This document shows, piece after piece, positions 22,746 through 34,157 of a stretch of 64,000 bases of DNA. The notes beneath the pieces are model-generated. The model was not told where the DNA came from, ran no database searches, and saw nothing but the letters and a program-made list of their open reading frames with translations. This DNA comes from Pyrocephalus nanus. Taxonomy: Eukaryota > Chordata > Aves > Passeriformes > Tyrannidae. The position numbers were made by a program, and so were the translations under genes. How positions within the stretch are numbered: the stretch's first letter is position 1; each line of letters starts with the position of its first letter. The DNA is taken from positions 7,113,501 through 7,177,500 of the forward strand of contig CM076267.1 of NCBI GenBank assembly GCA_038380795.1, read 5' to 3'.

Positions 22746-25700
22746 CGCGGCCGCGCCCGCCCCCCCTCATCCCATCCTATCCCTCCCATCCCTCCCTCAC
22801 CTGCCCGCCGCGCCTCCTGCCCGCCCCGCCGCCGCCGCCGTCTCCTCCCCTTCCCCGGCGGCCCCTCGCCCGCCCCGGCGGCGCCCGCCGCTCCCCCGCC
22901 CGGGGCCCGGGGGCCGTGCGGGGCTGTGCGGGGCCGTGCGGGGCCGGACGCGGCCCGCGGGCGGGGGGAGGCACCTGCCGCCGCATCCCGCTGCCGGCCC
23001 GGCCTCCTGCCCGCCCCGCCGGCCGCGCCGCATCCAGCACCCGAGAGGATGGCCGGGTCCCTGCGCCCCCGGGAGCCCCGCGGCCACGCTGATCCCGGGC
23101 CGCCCGTAGCCCGCGCCGCCCCTTACGCGTCCGGCCCCGCCGCGGGGCTCAGCCCCTCCTCGGCCGCGAAGGGCAGCACGCTTTTTTCCTGCTTTTTTTC
23201 CCCCTCTGCCTGAGCCGCAGGGAAGGAGCCCGCGGGGTCTGCGTACGAGCCCTGTTGCTTCAGAGGCTGCAGATTTTGTTCCCAGCCTGTGCCTCTGGCA
23301 GGGGCATCCTAACGAGCTTTATTTCTGTTTTATATTTGCACTCGATTGTTTAAGGCTTGACCCCGTCACATTGCACTGATCGCTGGATGGAGGCTGTACT
23401 GATGGAAAAGTCTATTAGGCAGAGATCTTGCTGAAATGAGTTGAAGTACACAAAGCAGAAGGGTGTGAGGTAAACGCAAAGTGATGACTGACCCACTGCT
23501 GGCCGTCAGGCTTTTAGCTGTTGATTCTTTGGCTTTAGTCGGGTGTTATTTCCACTATCCATCTTCCGAGGTTGGGTTACCCAGGAAATGACTGAAATAA
23601 GGTAGAGTAAGTGTGAGTGGGCCTTGCAGCAGGAGAAATGCAGAGCTGCACAAATACCATGTTGTTCCAAACTTTTATGTATTAGCAATTCTTCTTTTCT
23701 CGTGTAATGATATAAAATTGACTCCCTTATTGAAATGGTTTTATAAATGTCCTCTGTCCATCCCTTAAAAATAGACATTCCAGATAAACCCCTTGTTTAC
23801 CATTATAAAGCTGGCAAAGTTTTTAACAAGTGAAGTAACATGAAATAGAGAAGTGATTTACATCGGAGGGGTTGGCTGTATACATTACCGGATTGCAGAT
23901 AAGCTATGTAAGTAAACAGAAGCGCAGTGCTCTGTTATTGTGCATGACTATGGAGATATCATGGGACTCTTTTGCTAGTTAATAGCATAAGGCTTCGTGG
24001 GAACTGTTTGATCTGCAGGACTTTTGCTTGGCAGTAGTTTACTTAAGGTTATTACACTCTGTTTGGAGACTTGTATTTGCTAGCCATTATTGCATTCTTA
24101 GCTCCAGGCTTCCCAGAGTTACAGGTTAGTAGGTCAATAAAAATTGCACTGAAATGCTGGAATGGGCAGTCTAGAGTTTTAAATGTGGTTGGGGAATAAC
24201 TAAGCAGTAATCAGAATGCTGAGGATTTTTTTTAGTGCATTTTTGTGCTGGTCATTGGTGCTGAACCAAAAATAATTTTTTTTTTTTTTTTCCTGTGAAT
24301 ACCACAAATGTTTTTCCAGTTTTTTTTAAAAGAGGAAACAAATCACATAAGCTAAATACAGCATTCCCTTTCAGCATAAAACAACCAGTGCCCTTGGTTG
24401 AATTTACCAGGACTTAGCTCCTTTTGCTAGCGAACACTGGGATTAATGCCACTGGCATTAGATGGGGCTTGCCAGTAGCAAGAGTAAAAGTGCCATCATG
24501 CTGTTGTAGATTTACATGTTTCTTTTAAAACCCGAACTTTGCTGTGCTGTGCAGGGAAGTAGTATGGGAAAGGGCATTATTAGATTGCCATTGTGTTACA
24601 AATACTCTAATAAAATTTTGAGGCATCCGGGTTAAAGCACTCTCAGAGCTTGTGGCCCAGTGGATTTCAGGCGTGCGGAATGAAGCCCGAGCCTGGCTGT
24701 GTGCTGGCCCTGCCTGAAGCCCTGCTAGTTCTCAGAGCATGTGGTGTAATCCCCATTCCGCCAAATCCTTGAAACTGGTGATTGACTGTGTCTGTGGAGC
24801 AGTTCCATTCATGTCACAGCGTACAATTTACGCGGTTAAAGTGAGCCATATGGCGTGTCCCCCCAGCACGGTGGTGTGCTGATCGTGAAGGATGAATTGG
24901 ATGCTCAATGCAGAACTCTGATGAAAAAATGAAAAATACAAAATCTTCACGGTGGTTTCGGCATCTCTCATGTGCTTTCCCCTTTTCACTGAACATCCTG
25001 GACAGGAACATTATATACTTAGTCTCAGAAATGTTGCATGTTGTACTTCTTGGCTATTTCAATCTGGTGTCTTTTTCAGAGAGTTTCTGACAAAAGTTAT
25101 TCCCACTTCAACTTTTTCCCATCTGCCTTTTTGCTGTTGATTGCATGAAGCACACACTTTTTGCAAGTTTTGCTTGCTCAAGTATAAACGTATGGTTTGT
25201 AGTTACTTGGTGTCGCCCTTTTTCTTAAATGAAGAATCTCCCTTTCTGAAATAATTAGTAATGGTTAACTTCTCCTCTTCTGCACCATGTGTGGTTAGTT
25301 ACAACTATTGTAGAGTGTTACTGCTACACCCCTGCTTGACTCTGCCAGATAAATCCCTTCACAGATAAGCCCAGCTGCTGCAGCCAGGTGTTGTGCATAA
25401 ATCCACTTCTTACACTGATTAGTTTTCCATTTAAGACCCTAATTTTTCAACCAGTTAGACACCTGCTTAACCTTACAGTTACAGTACTTGAACAGGTAGG
25501 CTCCTCTCTGCATAAAGTTAAGCAAGTTTGTAGTTGTTCGCAGGATTAAAGCTTACAAAGAGATGCTATACAAAAAAAACCAATAACAACCCAATCCACT
25601 TTTGCTTTGCTCCAGTTCTCTGGAGTTATGGTAGGTAGCTGCTGTTAGTTTGGTTATTTAGGTAAAATGTAATCACGTGGTCTGATGGAACTTGCTTGGG

Positions 25701-26306
25701 ACTGGTATTTAAGACACAGGAATAGTAATTCTCCTTTTGGCTGATGTTTCCATGGAGGTTTGAGGCCTCTTTTTCTACCTGAACCTGCGTGGTGGTGAAG
25801 TTGAGGTTGTTGGAGCAGTAATGTAGAATTGCCACTGCTCAGAAATCAGATGATGAGAGGACACTTTTAGTAATGTTCGTGTAAAAACATCAACCAAAAG
25901 CCGTGTAGGTTTTGCATTTATGCTTCCATTCTGAAGAAGGTCTGGAGGGATTGTTACTGGAGCAAAATTCTGTTTCATGGTTCTAACTCTTTGATATTTA
26001 GATCTCATATGCTTTGCGTAATAGAAACTCCTAGGAATGACCAAAGAATTAATAGTATTAGGATATTAGATGATGGATAAAGTGTCAAGCTGGTGTGAGT
26101 GGAATTTAAAAAAAAATACATGTAGTTTTATTATATTCAAATGATTTAAACATTAAGAGAAAGACTGAGTGTTCTGCAGCAAGACTTATGTATGCAAAAT
26201 TTTTCTAAAAGTCAAAGGTCCTGGAATTGTCTATTTCTTTGAGAATTTATTTTTCTTCTATAATTACCCCTTGAAATGAAAATAGGAAGGTGGTTGTTTT
26301 GGTGGT

Positions 26307-26308
<2 letters not shown>

Positions 26309-26358
<50 letters not shown>
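26309..26358. repeat. Poly(T) run of 50
   Basis: Fifty consecutive T follow GGTGGTGG. On the minus strand it would be a poly(A) tail, but there is no TTTATT (reverse AATAAA) just to its right and no recognisable retrocopy there, so it is best treated as a homopolymer; its length in the assembly may be unreliable. Confidence 0.9.
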
Positions 26359-29300
26359 CCAGAGGAGCGAATCTTTAAAGTACAGAAATTAATGACTCAT
26401 AAAGAAGAGTCAAGTAGTCCTATCTATTTTGCTGTGGTGTGTGCACTGGTGGTTCACATCTGAAACATAAATTATTCCTAGGAATAATCAGAATGCCAGT
26501 AAGAAGGAAATGAAGGAAAAACTAAGATGTGGTGGAAAAAAATTTGGATATGTCACAGAAGGAAAGTTCTCAACACTGCTGTGTGCTGGGAAAGAACAAA
26601 AAGAAATGTTCTTCTTTTCCCCATCTCTCTTCATAGGATTTCTCTTAAATCCACATGGTTCCAAGGATCGGAGCCAAACATTTACCAGTTGCTATCCCTG
26701 TACGTCTCTGTTTCACCTTTTAATAGTTTTCCTTGCATTGTGTATAAACCTCTTTAAACAGGCTTTTGGCTCCTGGTGGCCTGCGTTATTGTAAATAGAC
26801 GATGCAGCTGCTCTCTCATTATGTCCACTTGATTCCTCTGGACTTCTCATTTCTTCTGTGTGCCAAGGTTTTACCCATGCTGTTGGTCTGAGCCACTACA
26901 CGAAGCTAAAATCCTTATCCCATTGTATGTTTGATGATGATAATGTTGCTTGTGACTGAGTATACCACATCCTAATTCTGAGTGGGGTGTTTTCCTGAAG
27001 ATGAGCTATATGCTTTAAGGATTTCAAATTATAATTTCAGGTTTCATTGCCATAAATACAATAATTTCTGTTGGAATAGACACTGACTGTTACAGAACTT
27101 TCCTTATTTTTCCCTTTCTCCTTCTTTGAATCAATTGCCTGTGTACCTCTTCTCCATGCCCACTGTGTATGTTTGCATTCCAGCGAATGTTCCTAGTCTC
27201 GGGTATAAAAGCCAGCTGGCAATTTTTAAAATGATGACCCCAGTGACTTGCTGAAGGGTGGCAGTGTCCTGACTAAGAGCATAGCTGTGTGAAATGTGGT
27301 AAGAGGAGAATGTAGGCAAAACCCAGCGCAATAAATGCATCTTTCTGTTGAGTCTGGGAGAAGCCCAAAGCTACCAGTGGAGCCACACTCACCACACGGT
27401 ATGTCTTGGCCTTCTTGACATCTGCAGTAAAGTGATTCCTGGTGGCTACTGAAAATGAGATTGAATTGCAGTCATTCCTGCTGATGTTAATGGGAATCTG
27501 ACGTGCCAACTTCCAGCATATAAAAATATTTTTTCATGTAAATAGAATGGACTGCTGGGAATGCCTGTGGTATCTAAGCTCTAGGTGGGTGTTTGCTGTT
27601 CATGAAAGTAGGAACAATTTGCTCTAAGTTTTGCTGCAGGACTCTCTCCCATGTAACATTGGCTTTACTACTGCTGGAGCTTGGATCTTGTAGAAGAGTT
27701 AGTATCCAGTCATTGTTTACAGCACTACCTAGATGAATAATTACACTGTTGTAGTATGCTGCTATAGTTTGATTTTTATTCTTTTTCAGTGCTCACTCTT
27801 GTTAAATAAGTATATTTACATTTTCTTTGGCACTGTAGTAGAGCCTAGCCAAGGAATCTATAGGGGCATAGGTATTATCAACTGACATGACACAAATAAA
27901 GGAACTTGTTTATTTGTTGTGATCCCTTGTGTGTCCAGAATCACACCTCCCTTTTGTCTCCCATTTGGCTCAAGAGATTGCACCACCTGCTGGTCCTGGA
28001 CATGCACCAGGGAGTCACATGCTGGGCACCTTGCATCTATATTATATCTGGGGTGCTCTGGTTTTTATCCAGAAAGTCCCAAAACATCCTGAGGTTTCAG
28101 GTTCCAGGCTCCACGTAAAGCAGCTCCTGGTTTGAGCTGGGATTTGTGGGGCTTCATGGCTTTTTGGTGAGGAGATAGGAGTTGGTTTCTGAGACTGCAG
28201 CTTCACAAAGGGTTGAACACCTGTTCTGGTATTTTGATAGGAGAGATGTGGGTAGAAAAAGGCAAGGATGAATAGCAATGTAGACTGTGATCAGTGTTTC
28301 CAGAGAACGAAGTAAGATCATGGATGACTTGTTTTTAAGCCAGGAAAGACTGTAATAAACCTGCATGGCAAGGAACTGGAACCAGGGGCAGCAGAACTCT
28401 TAAAGAAGACTAAGGTGACCAGGTGAGGGGAGAGACTGGGAAATAAGCATGATCTTGGCAGGTGAGGAGGTAGAAAATTACCTTCTTGAATTTTGATTGA
28501 CTTCCTTTTGGAAGAAAATGGTGAAGTTGTGTTCAGGAAGAGAACTGCAAGCTCACAGGAATTAACCAAATGCAGGAAATACTTAACTGCAAAGGGATAT
28601 TCTATTAAGTTTGAACAGCTATGTTAGGACACTGTCAGAACTAAAGGAATAAAAAAAAATATAGTGGAACAGCCTGTTTGGTCTTGAGCATCATGATGCA
28701 GGTGTTACAAACTGCGAAGGCAGAGTAGAGAAAGATACTGGGGTCTGCAACAGCAGGTATTTCAGTGAGGGATGAAACCAAGCTGTAAAACTGTAGGGGG
28801 TAAGTGTGGTATTAACAGATGTTACAAATCTTTATTTTACTGGGGCTGGTTTTCCTGAGTGGAGATACTTGCATCACAGAAAGGATCAAATTTTTCACAG
28901 CTGGTTAAAAAAAATTTTAGTAAAAGCTAATGCTAGTTCTCTAACTCATTGGTGTAGTGTGCACCATTAAAGCAAAGGGTGGCAGAGGTCACTGCTGGAG
29001 TTACTTCATAAAGTAATAAAAACGTTATTTATTTATTGTGTATTTTGTTGTCTGATTTTGGGTTTTGTGCTAGGGTGGAGGTTGAGTAGGTTGGGATGTA
29101 TCAATATGTGAGCTTATCTCTCCCTTGGCATGTAAAGGCTTTTCTAAGAAAGATATTTTTAGCAATACTTGGATAAATATTATCAGAGTCCGGATTAATC
29201 TCCTTAACATCTTCACTTGACAGTGTATGGCTGTGATAGTCTTAAGGATGGTAGGAAAGACAAGGTTTTCAGTCATGGGTGTCTCTTATGAGATTACCAC

Positions 29301-29790
29301 AGGAAAAGAAGTCAGGCTTTTGGCACATAAGCCCTATTGTCCCCCCTTTCAGTTCAGTTAATCTCCTCTTTTCTTTTATGGTGGCAGCATGGACTACATA
29401 TTTTTGAGTCAGATCCAAGTTAATTGAAACACAACCTGGTTTGTTTAGTAGTAGTTGGATCAAACCTCAATATGAGGCAAGTAATAAATAATTTTGGTGT
29501 GTTTTGCTGCAACGTTCTGCTGATATATCTATGTAAAGGTAACAAGTGAATTAATGAGAGATATTGTTAGATATAAAATATTACCCATAGTTCCAATCAA
29601 GCATGGATTTATTGATGGCACTGAGAGGATCTAAGCATGGCATGGCCCTCTTCCCTCCCGTTCCCCCCAGTCAGTATTTCAGATGCAGAGCTCCTACATG
29701 ACAGGATAAAATCACAGCCCTACAGCCAGATCTCTCTTTCCCATTTGAAGCAGTAGTGAATCTCTCTCTGCCTGCAGAAAACTTTCCCCA

Positions 29791-29856
29791 TTTTTTGTTT
29801 GTTTGGTTTTTTGTTTGTTTTTATTTCTGGGGTTTGTTTGTTTGGGTTTTTTTGTG

Positions 29857-29887
<31 letters not shown>

Positions 29888-29943
29888 GCGGGTTTTTTTT
29901 TTTTTGTTGTTTTTGGTTTGTTTGTTGGTTTGTTTTTTTTTTT
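29791..29943. repeat. T/G-rich, C-poor low-complexity tract
   Basis: About 150 bases are almost wholly T and G, made of TTTG-like units and T runs of up to about 12. The two overlapping Phe/Leu/Val-rich open frames across it are artefacts of this composition. Confidence 0.9.
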
Positions 29944-32900
29944 ACAGTGCTATTACAATGATTCCATCAGTGAGGTCTGGATAAGATATTTGAAAGCTCC
30001 TTTCCCATATGGTGAGGCTCTCAGTCAACCAGTGAAACAATTTGGATTAAGACTGCATTGAAATTCTTAATTTATTTCTTTGACTGTCTAATATGCAGTG
30101 CAAGTAAACACATATTTTTGAGACTGCATCTGCTCCTTCTTAGAGAAAGCTGCTCAACACTGTGCTAATTTGTTAAAAACAAGGAACAGACATTAATTGC
30201 TAGATCTTCAATAAATACAGCTCAAACATCCTTCTTCTGTAAGGGAAAGAAGCTCTCATCTGTGGAAAATCATACAGCATTTGTAGGATTGATGAAGGTC
30301 GTGACCAAGATTACAGGGAGACAGGCCATTTGATCTTGAGTTGTGAGGAAGACAAAATGCAGAAGAGAATATAGTCTTGAGCTACTTGATATTTATAATA
30401 ATTCATATTGGTTTCATAGCCTGAAAATCACATGCTTTGCTTCAGTTGGAAATGAGTTGGCCAGTGTAGTAGTTGGGTTAGAGAGATGTATGTTCAGGGG
30501 GCAAAATGGGGCTACACCAGCACGGTCTGCTGCAAATCCAGCCTGTCTGCTTGTGTCTCAGCTCTTACAAGCAGATCCTCCCGAGGTAAGGAGGAGGTGG
30601 AACATGGTTTCTCAGTGGAATAGTGGGATGGAGATCTAGACATCCATGGATAATGGTGTTTGTAATCTGTGAGCTAAATTAAATTTTAAAGTCGCTTAAA
30701 TATCCTGTATTTTAGGCCCATGCCTTAATTTATAGTTGTCTTCTGCTGATAGGCTTACACTTTTTTGAATGAGACCATAATTGATTTGTGGATGCTTAGA
30801 GGTTACCAGGAAAATAGGCTAACAGCCAGCCCAGGGCCTCAAACACACTCATGTTTGGTTTTGTAGGGCATGTCAAAGTACGAGTGTTTCAAGCCAAATC
30901 CTTCAAGAGGTTATGTTTCCACAACCCCCAGCCCATGACCCACACCCAGCACGTGTCATGGGCACTGGGGAAAATTTGGTTCTTGACTGAACGTAAATCT
31001 GGTCTGTATAATTCTGTCCTGCCTGAGTAATCCATTTAAATAAGAATGACAGAAGGAGTTTTCCAGAAAAACTGGAAAAAGGTATCAGAGTACCACAGAA
31101 TTGCAAAATCGTATAGTTGAGTGAAATACCAACCTCTGTAATGATGGAAATGTGTATATACTTGAAGTGTATTCATACTCCAGCTTCCTTCCTTACAGGT
31201 TGGTTTCTTATTGACTAAAATATTTCATTACTTTTTGAATACCATTCTGGATGCAAGATGTATTTCTTCAAAAGTTTGAGTCTCATCAGTGACCTGTGAT
31301 TGCTGTTCTACAAGAACTCTTCTGGGGCTGCCAGTGAAAGTTGCCACATACATTTGCAATTGTCAACCTCTGGCTCCTTTGTATCTTACCTTTTCAGGGA
31401 AAAATCCTTCGTAATCTCTCAGCATTCATAAAAAATGATGATTTTGTCAGACTGTATTAGAAATCACAGCTTTTGTTCAGACAAGCTATATGGGATAAAA
31501 CCCTTTCCAAAGGATAAGAGTTTCAGTTAGTGAAATGTGACAGTTAAATAAGATTAGAGATTTCCTCTTTGGCTGCAAATATTTGCCTGAATATTTCTAG
31601 CATAGTAAGTAATAAAGTATTTTCTATGAAGAAATTGGATGATTTACACTTTGGTATTTTAGATAGCTGTCTATTTTTATATGTTCTTTTTGACCGGTAA
31701 TCGTAATAATTATCAATATGAGGACAGTTCATAAGGCTCTGTATTATCCAGGTCTGTAATAGTGCTATAATGTCATACCAGCTTTACTTTCAACAAAATC
31801 AATAGATATTTTGTTGTAGCTGATGTGCAACAACGTTGTAGAGGTTGATAATTAAGACTGGTGCCACTGACTAACCCAGTAAAAGTAGCATTTTGATTTT
31901 TTTTGTATGTTGTACCGGGATGGCGGCCAGTTGGCCTCTGAAGATAGTTTCCATAGCTACTGTCCTACAGAGAAAGAAAATGCTGCCACAGCATTTTTCC
32001 TTTGGACCTTTATAGTTTTTATGCAAGCTGTCAAGACAATTAATTTTCATCAGATGTATTGGTTATTAGCTGTTGAAAGCAGGGGGCATGGGTGGGTGCA
32101 TATGAGGAAAAGAGCATTAAACTAAGTAAAACATCAAGAGATTTCTTTATGTACACAATATGAATGCATTTCAGATTTACAAAATCCCATTACTGAAGCA
32201 TCTGATATGCTAGAATGCAATCTATGCTCAAAATGACAAGATCCTGAGACTGCTCAACTTTATTTCTGAAAATAAGCAAGGCTGGCACTGGCTTTGGCTT
32301 TTGCTTCTTGTGGATGTCTTGATCTAGATTTTTAATTCCTTAAAAAAAAAAAATAAATCATTACCTGCCAGGAAAGCTCTCAAACTTTCACTAGTTTAAA
32401 AGAAAGACATTTTTTTTCTGTCTATTGTGTATAGAACATTAAAAGGGCAGTAAATGCTACGGCATTACTTTGTGTAACAACCAGCATTGAATATGGGATT
32501 ATTTCTTGCAGTTAGCCTGGGTAATGTCCTAATTTCACTCTGCAGTGAGGCTCAAGGCACGCTGTTTCAAAGTTGGGGTTGGTTCTGGGAGTCATTAACA
32601 TGTAGTTCTATTACCAGCTCAAACTGCACATTTCCTGTAGATTGCTGAGGCAGAAATAGGTATTTGAGTACTCAGATCGTAATATTTGAGCAATTTGTGA
32701 AAACTTATGACACCTTTTCTCATTTTGTATAAAATAACAGAAGGGGCTCTGTCAGCTCTCTGTAGTTGTGGATCCAGCTGGTGTTACTGTGCTCTAATCT
32801 CTTCATGGATTGTAATGTTGGCTCTCGCTCCCCAGGTTTGTCCTCTTTGGTGATGTCCAGGGACAGATCTTTCTGAATGGTTTTGACCATAATCGTTGAC

Positions 32901-33369
32901 TGCAGGGTCAAACAAAGTTTGTTTAGAAGAACCATCACCAAAACACATGTATTAGAATTTGTGAGAGCTTGTTGGCTTCAGCAGTGTAAAATACCAGTGA
33001 AAAGCAGAGTGCTTTGGGGAAATGCAGAGAGAGGATGTGGAAGGAATGAAGATAGTCATAGTGGGGTATAGTTAAATGGGTGAAAGCATGGCTCTGCCCT
33101 TCAACGTGACTGGTTGGTGGTTGGCCAGGGAGCTCCTGGGAAAATCCTCTGGTCACTGAGGAAAGGGCAGATTTATAACCTAAATGAAAAAGTCCAGTCA
33201 GAGCGTGACAGTGTTTGGAGGTCTCTACCGGAGAAGAGAGAAATAGACTAAAAACTCTGGAGAGTCAGAGGGACGTTTTGCCTTGTGGCAGTGACAGCAT
33301 TTTATTCCCCTTCCTCTCCAGCCAAGCTCTCCCTGCCTGGTTCCTGGCTGGCCAGCTGGCCCAGCAGAG

Positions 33370-33560
33370 GCGATGTGCTGTGTCCGAGGCTGCGGGGACC
33401 GCGGGCTGGCAGGAGGCGGCGGGGCGCTAATTAAAAGCCCATCTGGGGGATCGCGGCCGGGACCGCGGGAATGTCCCGCAGGTCCTGCCGAGCCGCTGGG
33501 GCTTCCAGCAGGTGCCTGAGTCATCCTGCTGGCTCCAGGGAGCGGGGCTGAGCCCTGCTG
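33370..33560. promoter_or_regulatory. CpG-rich patch with TAATTA and AP-1-like motifs
   Basis: About 15 CpGs cluster in roughly 125 bp (33379-33500) in otherwise CpG-poor intron. A homeodomain core TAATTA lies at 33428-33433 and an AP-1 site TGAGTCA at 33517-33523, close to an E-box-like CAGGTG. It is too short for a classic promoter island; an enhancer or a minor promoter is possible. The 99-codon minus-strand open frame here has no recognisable homology. Confidence 0.35.
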
Positions 33561-34117
33561 CCTCTGGCGAGCCCCAGCCTGAAGTAATTTCTAAACCCGG
33601 CTGATCTCCAGCTCTAGCGATCCCGCTCTGGCATTGTCCTGCTCTTAAAAATCCGGGCTGGTTATTTGTCTGGGGTAATTCGGCTGATTAAATACATGTC
33701 ACTGGAAATGGGCTGACTGAAACCAGCCATCTGGCTGCCTGTTTAAAGTGTTAAATTACTGCTTGGTATGATGGACATAGTTTTCTAGCGTTTTAAAATA
33801 CTTTTCTTCATTAATACTTCTGATGCTGCCGGGTACTTCTGTGCATTTACTTAGGAACATTCTCTTCATAAAAGGAAAGATGATTGGTATTATTGCAGGG
33901 AATGCTCCAAAAGATATTGCTGTTTTTAAAGAAAATACATCTTTGGGAAACCTTGTAGATCATGATGTGTGTATAGGGGGAAAATGAAAATTATTCTGTA
34001 CCTATCAAGAAAGTAAATTGTTTTCTCTATCTGTCACTTGCAATTCTGAGAAACTGGAAGGTCAGGATTTTTTAAAACAAAGCTGTGGTTTTTATAGGTC
34101 CCTACAGAAGCACTGTC

Positions 34118-34157
34118 TATAAATAGGTATATATATATATATATATACCTATTTATA
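34118..34157. repeat. 40-nt perfect AT-rich palindrome
   Basis: TATAAATAGG(TA)n followed by CCTATTTATA is self-complementary over all 40 positions, with no loop. It is embedded in a longer AT-alternating tract reaching about 34193. It can extrude a cruciform and is a likely replication-slippage site. Confidence 0.9.

Larger units (their letters stand above)
22190..23240. promoter_or_regulatory. Strong CpG island (candidate internal NCKAP5 promoter)
   Basis: About 1 kb of very GC-rich sequence retains dense CpG, in sharp contrast to AT-rich CpG-poor intron on both sides. It contains multiple GC-box (Sp1/KLF) cores, for example GGGGGCGGAG at about 22451, and G-run clusters near 22630-22684. 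No TATA box is evident, as expected for a CpG promoter, so the start site is probably dispersed. A good splice donor on the plus strand (22739/22740) sits inside the island, as usual for first exons. Unmethylated-promoter status is inferred from CpG retention. Open frames on both strands across the island are composition artefacts of GC-rich DNA. A divergent minus-strand transcript is possible but unsupported. Confidence 0.8.

Noticed and set aside
22066..23213. Long open frames (up to 340 codons) on both strands
   Set aside because: They are composition artefacts of the CpG island: stop codons are rare in GC-rich DNA, the products are low-complexity Pro/Arg/Ala/Gly, and several begin at non-ATG codons.
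26359..26800. Processed pseudogene attached to the poly(T) run
   Set aside because: No reversed polyadenylation signal beside the run and no recognisable coding remnant to its right.
29756..30061. 101-codon Phe/Leu/Val-rich frame resembling a membrane protein
   Set aside because: It is translation of a T/G-rich low-complexity tract; hydrophobicity follows from TTT, TTG and GTT codons.
30343..30639. Possible exon ending at GAG|GTAAGG (30588/30589)
   Set aside because: The donor is good, but no convincing acceptor or protein similarity was seen, and NCKAP5 exons A and B join directly without it.
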